A stretch of 64,000 bases of DNA, taken from assembly GCF_002777975.1 (NCBI RefSeq), contig NZ_NGVS01000033.1, positions 310,001-374,000 of the forward strand, given 5' to 3'. The DNA is from Shewanella carassii (lineage in GTDB: Bacteria; Pseudomonadota; Gammaproteobacteria; Enterobacterales; Shewanellaceae). This document shows positions 29,453 through 37,637 of the stretch, in pieces. Positions within the stretch are counted from its first letter, which is position 1; every line of letters starts with the position of its first letter. The notes under the pieces are model-generated. The model worked only from the letters and a program-made list of their open reading frames with translations. It searched no databases and had not been told where the DNA came from. The position numbers and the translations under genes are program-made.

Positions 29453-29622
29453 TTAGGTCATGCTTATTCCCATGCGAATTTTATTGATGTTTTCGCTCAG
29501 ACTACTGACAACAGGTTGTCAGCAGCACCAGTGCATACTTGTTTTCGTCCTGAGAGCCAAGCTTGTCAGGACGGCGGAGGATGGTCCTCCTGCCACAACT
29601 GAATCAACATGGAGATGTGAAA

Positions 29623-29996
29623 ATGTCAGCAGAAATCCCTTTGGTCTGGAGTGAGATCCCGGTTGCCGATATGGCTCGCGCCAAGCGTTTTTATCAAGAG
29701 GTGCTGGGGCTGCAGACCCTATGCCTGAGTGTGAGTATGTCAGCGTCAGCCGCACCAGTGGTGATACCGCTTGCTTTGGGCTGATTAAACACCCGCAGAT
29801 GGCCCCTTCAATGACGGTATCCGTGGTTTACCTCCACCTGGGTGACAAGCTGGGTACCACCATAGGTCAGCTGGAAGCACAGGGTGTGCAAATCCTCTTG
29901 CCACCTATGCCCATCAAGGAAGGTGAATGCGGCTATTGTGCCCAAATAGCCGATTCCGAAGGCAACCGACTTGGCTTGTGGGCCATGCAGTTGTAA
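29623..29996 (+). pseudogene. VOC-family gene broken by a -1 frameshift
   Basis: The first part encodes AEIPLVWSEIPVADMARAKRFYQEVLGLQT, a VOC N-terminal module. The frame then runs into a short out-of-frame tail. The second module continues from about 29721 in another frame (…CFGLIKHPQMAP… to the C-terminal AQIADSEGNRLGLWAMQL). One missing base in the CCC run at about 29716-29719 explains the break. It could be a real mutation or a sequencing error. GGAG precedes the ATG. The YafY-type regulator that follows may once have controlled it. Confidence 0.75.
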
Positions 29997-30020
29997 GCTC
30001 AGCGCTGTTATCTTTATCGG

Positions 30021-30042
30021 GACCGACGCAATGTCGGTCTTT
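30021..30042 (+). terminator. Hairpin terminator after the VOC pseudogene
   Basis: GACCGAC and GTCGGTC pair around GCAAT and are followed by TTT. Confidence 0.6.
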
Positions 30043-30224
30043 GCTTGAATGAATACCATAGCGCATAGGCGTTTACTCAGTTAGCAAGAATGAAAGGGTG
30101 GCAGGCTAGTAGGGCAATGCATGGTGTATTGGGATAAATCGTCATTGGTCAGCGCTGTAAGCCTGGCGTTTCAAGCCAAACTTTGGAAGTCAAATCAAAC
30201 ATCTATAAGGAATGGTATTAAGTC

Positions 30225-30932
30225 ATGCGCCGCGCCGACCGTTTGTTTCAAATAGTGCAGATCCTGCGCCACCGCCGTTTGACCACTGCGGCCGTATTGG
30301 CCGAGCGCCTGGAAGTCTCTGTTAGAACCATCTATCGGGATATTCAGGATCTCTGTCTCAGTGGTATCCCCATCGAAGGGGAGGCCGGGCTTGGCTATCT
30401 GCTGCGTCAGGAGGTGAGTGTCCCGCCGTTGATGTTCAATGAGGCCGAACTGGAAGCGATTCAATTGGGGATCCGTATGGTGCAGACCTGGGGCGGCAAT
30501 GAGCTGGGCAAGGCGGCAAAACAGGCGCTTATCAAGGTTGAAGCCGTGGTGCCTGAGCGTTTGCGGGCGCTGCAGAGTTTGATGTTCTCACCGGACTTCT
30601 ATCTGGATCAGCAAGAGTTTGTTTATCTTGACCCACTGCGTATTGCCGCCAGGCTGCGCCACTTTGTGTTGCTCGACTATCAGGATGTAAAAGGTATTGC
30701 CAGTCAGCGCAAAATAAGGCCGCTGGCTATCTACTTTTGGCGCGGCACCTGGACCTTGTTGGCCTGGTGTGAACTGAGAGACGACTTTCGCTCCTTTCGG
30801 GTCGACCGTATCGTTAATCTGTCACAGTTGCCGGAGCGTTTCCCCATTACCCCGGGCCAGGAGATGGAGGACTTTGTCCGCCGTATGGAGGATGACTATC
30901 AAAGACAGGAGCAAAGCCAGGGCGAAAGCTGA
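30225..30932 (+). CDS. YafY-type transcriptional regulator (HTH-WYL)
   Basis: The 235-residue protein has an N-terminal HTH_11-like winged helix (RADRLFQIVQILRHRRLTTAAVLAERLEVSVRTIYRDIQDL at residues 3-43). A WYL-type effector domain follows, with KIRPLAIYFWRGTWTLLAWCELRDDFRSFRVDRI near 162-195. Such regulators often sit beside and control small VOC or similar enzymes, here the frameshifted VOC gene upstream. The inducing ligand is unknown. Confidence 0.88.
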   Translation: MRRADRLFQIVQILRHRRLTTAAVLAERLEVSVRTIYRDIQDLCLSGIPIEGEAGLGYLLRQEVSVPPLMFNEAELEAIQLGIRMVQTWGGNELGKAAKQALIKVEAVVPERLRALQSLMFSPDFYLDQQEFVYLDPLRIAARLRHFVLLDYQDVKGIASQRKIRPLAIYFWRGTWTLLAWCELRDDFRSFRVDRIVNLSQLPERFPITPGQEMEDFVRRMEDDYQRQEQSQGES

Positions 30933-31003
30933 TCTTACTGACGCTTGACCGACAGGGCGCTGGCGTGAAAAGCCAACTTTGAACATTCAAAATGTCAGTT
31001 CCC

Positions 31004-31408
31004 CTAAGACATTATTCCTTGCTCCTGCAACAGGTAAGCTATCAAATCTTTCAGGTAATCAAAGCTTTCAAAGGTTTCCCGTAAGTCGAAAAAATTCACT
31101 ACCCGGTATTCGGCACTGGGGAGGTGAAACACTATGCTGTCCAGGTTGCCTTCATGGCCCAGCTGTAAAAAGTCATCCTGCTCCAGGCTGCAGTGCAATA
31201 GTTCGTCGATTGAGTTAAGGATGACATTGTTAATTTGGATGCCATTGGCATACCTGAGTAAATCCAGATAGTCGCGGGGCAGTGAACCTGGTGGAATAGA
31301 TTCCCAGACATTAAGCAACTGATCGATTTGCGCCTCCGTTGCCGGTGGATTGCAGTATAAATCGTCTTGGTGCTTCTTTAGCGTATCGAGCAAAATGTTC
31401 GTCCTCAT
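31004..31408 (-). CDS. SUKH/SMI1-KNR4-like protein, possible immunity protein
   Basis: The 134-residue acidic protein reads like the SUKH superfamily: PPGSLPRDYLDLLRYANGI near residues 40-58 and EYRVVNFFDLRETFESFDYLKDLIAYLLQ near 99-127. SUKH proteins often serve as immunity proteins to toxins, but some are housekeeping. It lies 12 bp after azlD on the same strand. No toxin gene is next to it, so immunity is only an inference from family and from the nearby type VI island. Confidence 0.5.
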   Translation of the reverse strand: MRTNILLDTLKKHQDDLYCNPPATEAQIDQLLNVWESIPPGSLPRDYLDLLRYANGIQINNVILNSIDELLHCSLEQDDFLQLGHEGNLDSIVFHLPSAEYRVVNFFDLRETFESFDYLKDLIAYLLQEQGIMS

Positions 31409-31420
31409 ACAGCGCTGATG

Positions 31421-31729
31421 CTATTGGGTATAAATCCAGAAAAACACCGCCATGCTGACGATAGTGGTCAGCAGGGTGTTGCGGGTCAGCAGTGCCAGTA
31501 AGGCCGCCAGCAGGGCACAGCTGAGGTAGGGATTGCTCAGGCTCAGTTGCAACTCGCCGTCTCGCAGAAACACTATGGGGGCAAAGATGGCGCTTAATAC
31601 CGCCGGTGCCGAAAAGCCAAGGAAAGCCAGGGTTTTCTTGCCAAGCCGTATCGGCAGCCCGGGCTCAAGCAGTAAATAACGGCTGAGTATTACCAACAGC
31701 GCCATGGTCAATATGGTTACCCAAATCAT
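31421..31729 (-). CDS. azlD: AzlD-family small transport subunit
   Basis: The 102-residue protein has about four membrane helices and the AzlD pattern (SRYLLLEPGLPIRLGKKTLAFLGFSAPAVLSAIFAPI). AzlD works with AzlC as an exporter of branched-chain amino acids or their analogues. Its start overlaps the azlC stop in an ATGA junction at 31726-31729, so translation is coupled. Confidence 0.85.
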   Translation of the reverse strand: MIWVTILTMALLVILSRYLLLEPGLPIRLGKKTLAFLGFSAPAVLSAIFAPIVFLRDGELQLSLSNPYLSCALLAALLALLTRNTLLTTIVSMAVFFWIYTQ

Positions 31730-32508
31730 GCCTGCTCCTCGCCTTTATCTTGTGTTGTCTCAACCGGTTTAACTGGACTGCTGCCCAAGAGGCTTTGATA
31801 GAGATACCCCACAGCCATGGCGGTTACGGCGGCGATCAGCAGGCCTCCCGGGATTGCCAGTGCTTCACACAGGACGCTCAGCAACATGGCAGTGAGCACA
31901 CATAAGGCGGTGGCAACATTGACTATCCTCGGCACCACCAAAGCGATAAAGGTGGCTGCGATGGCAAAATCCAGTCCCAAAGAGCCGAGATTATCCATAG
32001 AGCTGCCGGCGAGAATTCCGGCCAGGGTTGCCAGATTCCAGCCAAGATAAAAACTCAAACCAGCTCCCAGGGCGTACCAGGGCCTAAGGGTACTTTCCTT
32101 GCTTTGATTGGCCACCGCAAAGAGTTCATCCGTGAGCAGAAAACCCAGTGTCAGGCGCCAGCGCAGTGGCAAGGGGCTGATGGCTGGACGCATCGCCATG
32201 GCATACAGCAGATGACGCGAGGTGATTAATGCCGTGGTAACCAAAATGGCCAGTAGGCCTGAACCTGCCTTTATCATTCCGAGGGCGACCAATTGCGCCG
32301 AGCCTGCGAAAACAAATAGGCTCATGGCTTGACTCTCTACGGCGCTGAGGCCGGTTTCTAGTGCCAGCGAGCCGGCCAATATTCCCCAGGGGATAACAGC
32401 TAAAGTCAGTGGCATTACCGCCAGGGTACCCCGTAAAAATTCGCGGCCCCGGTTAAGTTCCTGAACGCATGATGATTGCTGATTGTGTATGGTCAATCTT
32501 GACTCCAT
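31726..32508 (-). CDS. azlC: AzlC-family amino-acid exporter subunit
   Basis: The 260-residue inner-membrane protein carries the AzlC features MPLTLAVIPWGILAGSLALETGLSAVESQAMSLFVFAGSAQLVAL and LGFLLTDELFAVA. The ATG at 32508 is chosen because the longer open frame runs into the remnant of an AraC-type gene that is read in another frame. That remnant ends with a TGA just inside azlC, so araC-azlC once overlapped as an operon. The N-terminal 30 residues are soluble. Confidence 0.88.
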   Translation of the reverse strand: MESRLTIHNQQSSCVQELNRGREFLRGTLAVMPLTLAVIPWGILAGSLALETGLSAVESQAMSLFVFAGSAQLVALGMIKAGSGLLAILVTTALITSRHLLYAMAMRPAISPLPLRWRLTLGFLLTDELFAVANQSKESTLRPWYALGAGLSFYLGWNLATLAGILAGSSMDNLGSLGLDFAIAATFIALVVPRIVNVATALCVLTAMLLSVLCEALAIPGGLLIAAVTAMAVGYLYQSLLGSSPVKPVETTQDKGEEQA

Positions 32509-32629
32509 CTTGATGATTTTTCTGTTTGAACAAATTGGCCCGGAGTGGTGCCGAATGCCCGTTTGAATTGACGGTTCAAATGGCTTTGGTCGCAAAATCC
32601 TGAGTCTTGCGCCACCTGGATGGGGGACT
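32493..32629 (-). pseudogene. C-terminal remnant of an AraC-family regulator
   Basis: On the minus strand this segment encodes QVAQDSGFCDQSHLNRQFKR followed by AFGTTPGQFVQTEK, the second helix-turn-helix and tail of AraC-type activators. It ends at a TGA at 32493-32495 that overlaps the azlC start region. Everything upstream of SPIQVA is missing and is replaced by the type VI island. It was probably the regulator of azlCD. Confidence 0.8.
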
Positions 32630-32635
32630 ACCGGG

Positions 32636-32900
32636 GATTGTTACGGCCAATCCTGGCCGCCATGAAACAACAAGAATAAGTGTTAAGGTATGATTGAGTG
32701 AAAAGGGGCCCACACAGTTAGACCAAGTCTTAAACTGTAACTAAATTAATTGGTTAAGTTTTGCGCAAAGGTCACTTTGGATATAAAGGTTAATCCAAAC
32801 CCCAGTAAATTTTAAAAAGAAATTTATCAAACCAACTCTATCTTGTACCTATATCGATGCTCAAACTCAGGGCGACCTCATTACAGATGTCTTTACCCGG
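32636..32900 (+). pseudogene. Decayed duplicate of the hcp 5' region and the gene before it
   Basis: Two blocks match the working hcp region about 1.2 kb downstream. Bases about 32639-32698 match 33812-33871, the 3' end of the 84-codon gene (LRPILAAMKQQE-stop here against LRRSILSAIKQQ there). Bases about 32731-32890 match 33958-34115, the hcp leader and first codons. The hcp start ATG is AAA here, and the frame reads PTLSCTYIDAQTQG against PTPCYISIEGQTQG before a stop near 32900. This is the remains of a second orf-hcp unit. Confidence 0.8.
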
Positions 32901-32923
32901 TAATAAGCGCATCAACCCATTCA

Positions 32924-33388
32924 TTACATTATCAATTCTTTAACTGCTTCTTCTATTGTGAGTTTCTTTTCTGATTTAATCTCTATCGAATCGGTCAATG
33001 GTGGAAAGTCTGTTCTACAGAAAGAAGGTGATACTTTATATGAGTAATCTCTTTCTCCTTCTTTGTAGGTTATTTCGTCGCCATGTAGTGATATAGGACA
33101 ATCAACATCGAATTGTAGGACAAAAATGGATTTTATAATTACATTGCCATTCTCTTCTATTATTTCATTATTGATAGAGTCGAATAGATCCGAAAAGAAC
33201 CCTCCTAACATATCATCAGCATCAAACTCGTTTATATTAGGGTTGGTACATGTGAGTCTTATGCTTGGAGATAGCTCTAAACCGCCAATTTCTATGATTG
33301 GGTAATGTTTATCCTCCACTATTTTTGTTATATCCGATGCGCGTAACTTCTGTGTGGCAAAAAATGTAAAACATTTTACTTCTATCAT
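32924..33388 (-). CDS. Hypothetical protein, AT-rich gene in the T6SS island
   Basis: A 154-residue acidic soluble protein that I do not recognise. It is markedly AT-rich compared with its neighbours and is read against the hcp-vgrG direction, which suggests recent acquisition. There is no signal peptide or membrane segment. The start lies in an AT-rich stretch with a weak ribosome site (AAGAAAAAT). A small orphan antitoxin or immunity protein is possible given the setting, but nothing in the sequence proves it. Confidence 0.55.
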   Translation of the reverse strand: MIEVKCFTFFATQKLRASDITKIVEDKHYPIIEIGGLELSPSIRLTCTNPNINEFDADDMLGGFFSDLFDSINNEIIEENGNVIIKSIFVLQFDVDCPISLHGDEITYKEGERDYSYKVSPSFCRTDFPPLTDSIEIKSEKKLTIEEAVKELIM

Positions 33389-33608
33389 TTTTCTTTAAAA
33401 ACAATTGGATGGATTATTGGTATGGAATTATATTTCTCGCTAAATGTCAATGCGAATCGGCAGTTTAGCACGGCAGTTGCAGGGGCCATGATGATGGATT
33501 AGATAGCCAAAGTCCGCTGATTATCAAATCTTGGTTCATGAAAATGTCCAATCTCCTACTTCCATCTAACTTATCAACTGGCCGAGACAGAGAGGTAACA
33601 CGACAAAT

Positions 33609-33863
33609 ATGATTGACTTGATACAGATACTATTGAGTTGCCATGAGGCAGGTGAGGCTCCAGTGTTCAAGGCTCACCAAGGTCAGACCTATGTCTATGG
33701 CGCTCATCATTATTCCTCTGCCGGGCTCTCTATTTCGCATATTATCCGGCATATTAACCCGGGACCTTGCGTTGGATATTCTGTACACATACCCGTGCCG
33801 GTAAGAGAGGGATTGCGACGGTCAATCTTGTCCGCCATAAAGCAGCAAAAAATAAGTTTTTAA
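33609..33863 (+). CDS. Small hypothetical protein upstream of hcp
   Basis: An 84-residue protein with no recognised family. The tail of a homologous gene survives in the decayed duplicate at about 32639-32681, so the gene was once duplicated together with hcp. GAGAGG lies upstream at a long spacing of about 13 bases. It could itself be a C-terminal fragment of a larger protein. Confidence 0.45.
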   Translation: MIDLIQILLSCHEAGEAPVFKAHQGQTYVYGAHHYSSAGLSISHIIRHINPGPCVGYSVHIPVPVREGLRRSILSAIKQQKISF

Positions 33864-33880
33864 GGTATGACTGACTGATT

Positions 33881-33937
33881 GGGCAATTTCTTGCCCGCCG
33901 GGCAATTTTTTGCTCAAGTTCGGGCAATTTTTTGCCC
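33881..33937. repeat. Three palindromic units GGGCAA-N4-TTGCCC before hcp
   Basis: Sixteen-base palindromes occur at 33881-33896, 33900-33915 (last arm TTGCTC) and 33922-33937, with the starts 19 and 22 bp apart. They lie between the 84-codon gene and hcp, about 120-175 bp before the hcp start. They are absent from the decayed duplicate leader. They may be a regulator-binding array or stacked hairpins. Confidence 0.7.
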
Positions 33938-34055
33938 AGCCAATTAGGCTATTTTTTAAACAGTAACGAAATCAATTGATTAAATTTTGGCACGAAGGTT
34001 GCCTTAGCTAGGAAGGTTAATCCAAACCTCAGTGAATTTTAAAAAGGAATTTATC

Positions 34056-34574
34056 ATGCCAACACCATGTTATATCTCTATCGAAGGCCAAACTCAGGGC
34101 AACCTAACTGCCGGCGCCTTTACTGCGGAATCTGTCGGTGACATCTTTGTGGAAGGTCATGAAGACGAGATGTTGGTTCAGGAGTTCAATCACATTGTGA
34201 CTGTGCCAACCGACCCTCAGTCCGGCATGCCTTCCGGTCAGCGTGTGCACAAGCCGTTCAAGTTCACCGTCGCGCTGAACAAAGCTGTTCCCTTGATGTA
34301 CAACTCGCTCTCTTCCGGTGAGAAACTGACCAAGGTTGAGCTCAAGTGGTACCGCACTTCTATCGAAGGTAAGCAAGAGCACTTCTTCACGACCAAGCTG
34401 GAAGGCGCCACTATCATAGATATCAACTGCAATATGCCTCACTGCCAGGATCCCAATAAGGCTGACTTTACTCAGTTGGTTGAAGTGTCCATGGCTTATC
34501 GCAAGATAGACTGGGATCACGTCAGCGCCGGAACCTCTGGAGCCGACGATTGGCGCAAGCCCATCGAAGCATAA
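34056..34574 (+). CDS. hcp: Type VI secretion tube protein Hcp
   Basis: The 172-residue protein is an Hcp: MPTPCYISIEGQTQG at the start, then VGDIFVEGHEDEMLVQEFNH and a later YRKIDWDH segment. Hcp hexamers stack into the inner tube of the type VI machine and are secreted. The ATG at 34056 has GGA seven bases upstream (AAAAAGGAA). It heads an island with vgrG, adaptor, PAAR, effector and immunity genes, but no sheath, baseplate or membrane-complex genes are present, so the core system must lie elsewhere. Confidence 0.93.
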   Translation: MPTPCYISIEGQTQGNLTAGAFTAESVGDIFVEGHEDEMLVQEFNHIVTVPTDPQSGMPSGQRVHKPFKFTVALNKAVPLMYNSLSSGEKLTKVELKWYRTSIEGKQEHFFTTKLEGATIIDINCNMPHCQDPNKADFTQLVEVSMAYRKIDWDHVSAGTSGADDWRKPIEA

Positions 34575-34596
34575 TTCATTCAGCAACTGTTTTTCT

Positions 34597-34630
34597 AAGA
34601 GGTGTTCCGGCTGATAGCCGGGCGCCTCTT
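34597..34630 (+). terminator. Long imperfect hairpin between hcp and vgrG
   Basis: AAGAGG and CCTCTT, with inner CCGGCT and AGCCGG, pair around a three-base loop. Only a weak T-run follows. It may partly terminate or stabilise the hcp transcript so that Hcp is made in excess over VgrG. Confidence 0.6.
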
Positions 34631-34730
34631 GTTATCTGATGTAAAGGTTTTGCAAATAGGTTTTCGATGACATTAAAAGAGTGATTCTATCGGATTAGAG
34701 TCAGGACGAACTCGAACAAGGATACCGGCT

Positions 34731-36803
34731 ATGTTTTATCTTGGCAGTGGTTTGCGGTTTCATTTCAAGGCAGAAGCGGAGGCGGACGATAGTTTCAACC
34801 TGCTGTCGTTTGATTTTGATGAGCAGTTGTCCTCGCCCTTCAAGGGAGAGTTGATATTACTGAGCCGCAGGGATGATATTACTGCCGAGCAGATAGTCGA
34901 TAAGAATGGCGTCTTGAGTATTTGGCAGGACGGTGTTCGAGTCAGGAGTTTTCACGGCATAATCAGTCGCTTTGCCAAGGAAGACTCGGGCCATAAACAG
35001 ACCCAATACAAGCTGACCATGGAACCTGCCATGGCGCGGCTGCGGCTGAGACAAAACAGCCGTATCTTTCAGGAAAAGTCCCTCAAACAGATTTTCAGCA
35101 CCCTGCTTGATGAAATGGGTATCAGTGATTATGCCTTCAGTTGGGATGCACGCTACGAGTCGGAAAAGCGCGAATACTGTGTTCAGTATCGGGAGTCGGA
35201 CTTTGACTTTATCACCCGTCTTGCGGCTGAGGCCGGGGTGTTTTGGTATTTCGAATTCAGTGACGACAAACATACGCTGATTTTCTGTGATGCCACCAGC
35301 AAGCTGCCAGCGGCCAAACAACTATTCCCCTATAACGCCTTGAGCGGCGGTGACAGCGAAGTGCCTTTTGTCCGCAGCTTCAGTTACGCCAAGCAACTGG
35401 CGAGTGCCAAGACCGAACTCAAGGATTACAGCTTCAAAAAGCCCGCTTATAGCTTTTTACAGGATGATATTGCCAATCAGCTCGACTTCCAGCAAGCGGG
35501 ATCTGAAGTGCTTTATGAGCACTATGATTATCCTGGGCGTTACAAGGATGACGCCCAGGGAGAGCTTTTCACGCGCGCCAGATTGCAGGCGTTACGGAAT
35601 GAAACCCAAATGGCATCGGCAATGTCCGATATTGTTGATGCCGGTGCCGGTATCAAGTTCAACTTGGGCGAACATCCAGAAGCGGCGTTTAACCGTGATT
35701 GGTTGCTGGTTGCCGTGAAACACCATGGTGTACAGGGCGCCGCAGCAGAAGAAGGTAACAGTACCACCCCGACCCAATATGATAATGAATTACTTGCCAT
35801 TGAAGGGCACCTTCCCTGGTTACCGCTTCCGGCCACCAAACCCTTGGTGACAGGGCCACACATGGCTATTGTCGTGGGGCCGGATAATGAAGAGATCTTT
35901 TGTGATGAATTTGGCCGGGTCAAGGTGCAGTTTCCCTGGGACAGATATGGCCGGGCCGATGAGCACAGCAGCTGTTGGGTTCGTGTCAGCCAGGGGTGGG
36001 CCGGTGGTCAGTACGGTTTTATGGCGGTTCCACGCATTGGTCATGAGGTCATAGTCTCTTTTCTTGAAGGCGATCCGGACCAACCTATCATTACCGGTCG
36101 CACATACCATGCTGCCAATCCTGTGCCCTATGTATTGCCGACCAACAAAACCAAAACCGTGCTCAAGACCCAAACCCACAAGGGGCCGGGATTCAATGAG
36201 TTGAGTTTTGAGGATGCCGCCGAAAATCAGCTCATCTATTTGCATGCCCAGAAAGACCATAAGCTGGAAATCAACCACGACCAGCACTATCAGGTGGGTA
36301 ACGATAGAGAAAAGCACATAGGACGGGATCAGCGCCTGAACGTGGGGCAGGATGAGTTTCTGGAAATAGGTCGAGATCAGCAGGCATTGATTGGTCAGGA
36401 TCAAAAGCTGGAAGTGACCAGAGACAGGCAAACCCTGATCAAGCGTCATTATCGCCTCGAAGTCATGGATCGTCGTCACGAGTACTCCAGAGCCAATCAC
36501 GATTTGGAAGTGGGCGGCCATTACACCCAGAAGGTTGAGGGAAAGGTGTTATTGGAAGCCGGTGAAAGTGTACTGGTGCACACCAAGTCGCTCACCCTCA
36601 ATGGCTCGGAGAAAGTCACTATTCAGGGGCCAGGAGGCAAGATACTCATAGATTCCGGCGGGATCACTCTCGAAGCTCCCAATATCAAGCTCAAGGGGCC
36701 AGTGGCTGTGACAACCGGGGCCAAGCCCCAATTGGCGACGCTGAAGAGTGCCGCAGAAGAGGGCAACCCGATAGTCGATCTTTGTCCCGATTGCGGAGAA
36801 TAA
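34731..36803 (+). CDS. vgrG: Type VI secretion spike protein VgrG
   Basis: The 690-residue protein has the gp27-like base (residues 1 to about 370) and the gp5 OB-fold with DEFGRVKVQFPWDRYGR near 388 and WVRVSQGWAGGQYGFMAVPRIGHEV near 412. Then come a long beta-helical needle rich in repeated GNDRE/GRDQ motifs and a C-terminal DUF2345-like part. It ends with a short LCPDCGE tail and has no extended toxin domain, so cargo is delivered through the adaptor and PAAR that follow. Confidence 0.95.
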   Translation: MFYLGSGLRFHFKAEAEADDSFNLLSFDFDEQLSSPFKGELILLSRRDDITAEQIVDKNGVLSIWQDGVRVRSFHGIISRFAKEDSGHKQTQYKLTMEPAMARLRLRQNSRIFQEKSLKQIFSTLLDEMGISDYAFSWDARYESEKREYCVQYRESDFDFITRLAAEAGVFWYFEFSDDKHTLIFCDATSKLPAAKQLFPYNALSGGDSEVPFVRSFSYAKQLASAKTELKDYSFKKPAYSFLQDDIANQLDFQQAGSEVLYEHYDYPGRYKDDAQGELFTRARLQALRNETQMASAMSDIVDAGAGIKFNLGEHPEAAFNRDWLLVAVKHHGVQGAAAEEGNSTTPTQYDNELLAIEGHLPWLPLPATKPLVTGPHMAIVVGPDNEEIFCDEFGRVKVQFPWDRYGRADEHSSCWVRVSQGWAGGQYGFMAVPRIGHEVIVSFLEGDPDQPIITGRTYHAANPVPYVLPTNKTKTVLKTQTHKGPGFNELSFEDAAENQLIYLHAQKDHKLEINHDQHYQVGNDREKHIGRDQRLNVGQDEFLEIGRDQQALIGQDQKLEVTRDRQTLIKRHYRLEVMDRRHEYSRANHDLEVGGHYTQKVEGKVLLEAGESVLVHTKSLTLNGSEKVTIQGPGGKILIDSGGITLEAPNIKLKGPVAVTTGAKPQLATLKSAAEEGNPIVDLCPDCGE

Positions 36804-36807
36804 CAGT

Positions 36808-37335
36808 ATGACTATGGTGAAGGAAAATAGCCTCAAGGCGTTTGGGCCCAACTACTTGGTCTTGGATGCAGCGCTATGCCCAGAGCCCCTGTGGTTTGCC
36901 AAAGGGGCCGGAGCCGAGTGTCATAGCCTGTTTGATTACCGGGATCAGGCATTGGTGGATAACGGCCCTTGGTTACTCCATCTTGCGGGACAGGATGAGC
37001 TGATACAACTGATGCTGGAGAAAGACACCCATGGCCACAGCGCGCTGTGGTGCAAGAGTGAGCTAGCCCTGCAGTCACTGAAAGAAGCACTGGGGCAAAG
37101 GTTGTATGCCGTCAAGCCTGATGGTGAAACTACTCGTTTTCGTTTCTACGACCCCAGGGTCTTACATCATTATTTAACCGAAGAAACGCAGGCCAGAAGA
37201 GATGCATTTCTTGAGCCTTTGGGGTCAGTGCTCTATGCATCGCTTAACCCCTTTCGTTTCAATAGCCATTGGCTGAATTGGCAAAGGGAGCCGGACGGAT
37301 ACGGCTGCCAGGCGATATCGATTAAGGAGGATTAA
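36808..37335 (+). CDS. DUF4123 type VI effector adaptor (Tap/TEC-like)
   Basis: The 175-residue protein fits the DUF4123 chaperone family: YLVLDAALCPEPLWFAKG near residues 15-32, WLLHLAGQDELIQLML near 55, and FRFYDPRVLHHYL near 111-123 (the RFYDPR motif). Such adaptors load one specific effector onto the VgrG tip. It starts 4 bp after vgrG and ends one base before the PAAR start, which shows a tight operon. Confidence 0.88.
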   Translation: MTMVKENSLKAFGPNYLVLDAALCPEPLWFAKGAGAECHSLFDYRDQALVDNGPWLLHLAGQDELIQLMLEKDTHGHSALWCKSELALQSLKEALGQRLYAVKPDGETTRFRFYDPRVLHHYLTEETQARRDAFLEPLGSVLYASLNPFRFNSHWLNWQREPDGYGCQAISIKED

Positions 37336-37336
37336 T

Positions 37337-37627
37337 ATGGGGACTCCGGTTGCTTTGAAAGGACATCAACATATTTGCCCTATGTTCAGCGGCAATACCC
37401 CTCATGTTGGTGGACCGATAAACCAGGGAGAAAGTGCTCTGACGGTCAACGGTATTCCTGTGGCCTTAACCGGGCACAAGTGTGACTGCCAGGTTGGCGG
37501 GCCAGATACCCTGGTTCAGGGACATCCGAGTTTGACCGTCAATGGCATCGCCGTGGTATTGCAGGGTGCGTCCACGGCCCATGGCGGCAAAGTCATTCAG
37601 GGAGATGCTGCCTTGACAGTGTCTTAA
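37337..37627 (+). CDS. PAAR-domain spike tip protein
   Basis: The 96-residue protein consists of little more than a PAAR domain. Repeated turns GHQHICPMFSGNTPHVGGPI, GESALTVNGIPVALTGHKCDC and GHPSLTVNGIAVVLQG supply His and Cys residues for the zinc at the tip. It sharpens the VgrG spike and binds effector. No toxin domain is fused. Confidence 0.92.
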   Translation: MGTPVALKGHQHICPMFSGNTPHVGGPINQGESALTVNGIPVALTGHKCDCQVGGPDTLVQGHPSLTVNGIAVVLQGASTAHGGKVIQGDAALTVS

Positions 37628-37637
37628 GGAGAAGCGA

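Noticed and set aside
31726..32595. Longer azlC reading frame starting at 32595
   Set aside because: The extra 29 codons overlap the AraC C-terminal remnant, which is clearly coding in another frame. The ATG at 32508 fits the family better.
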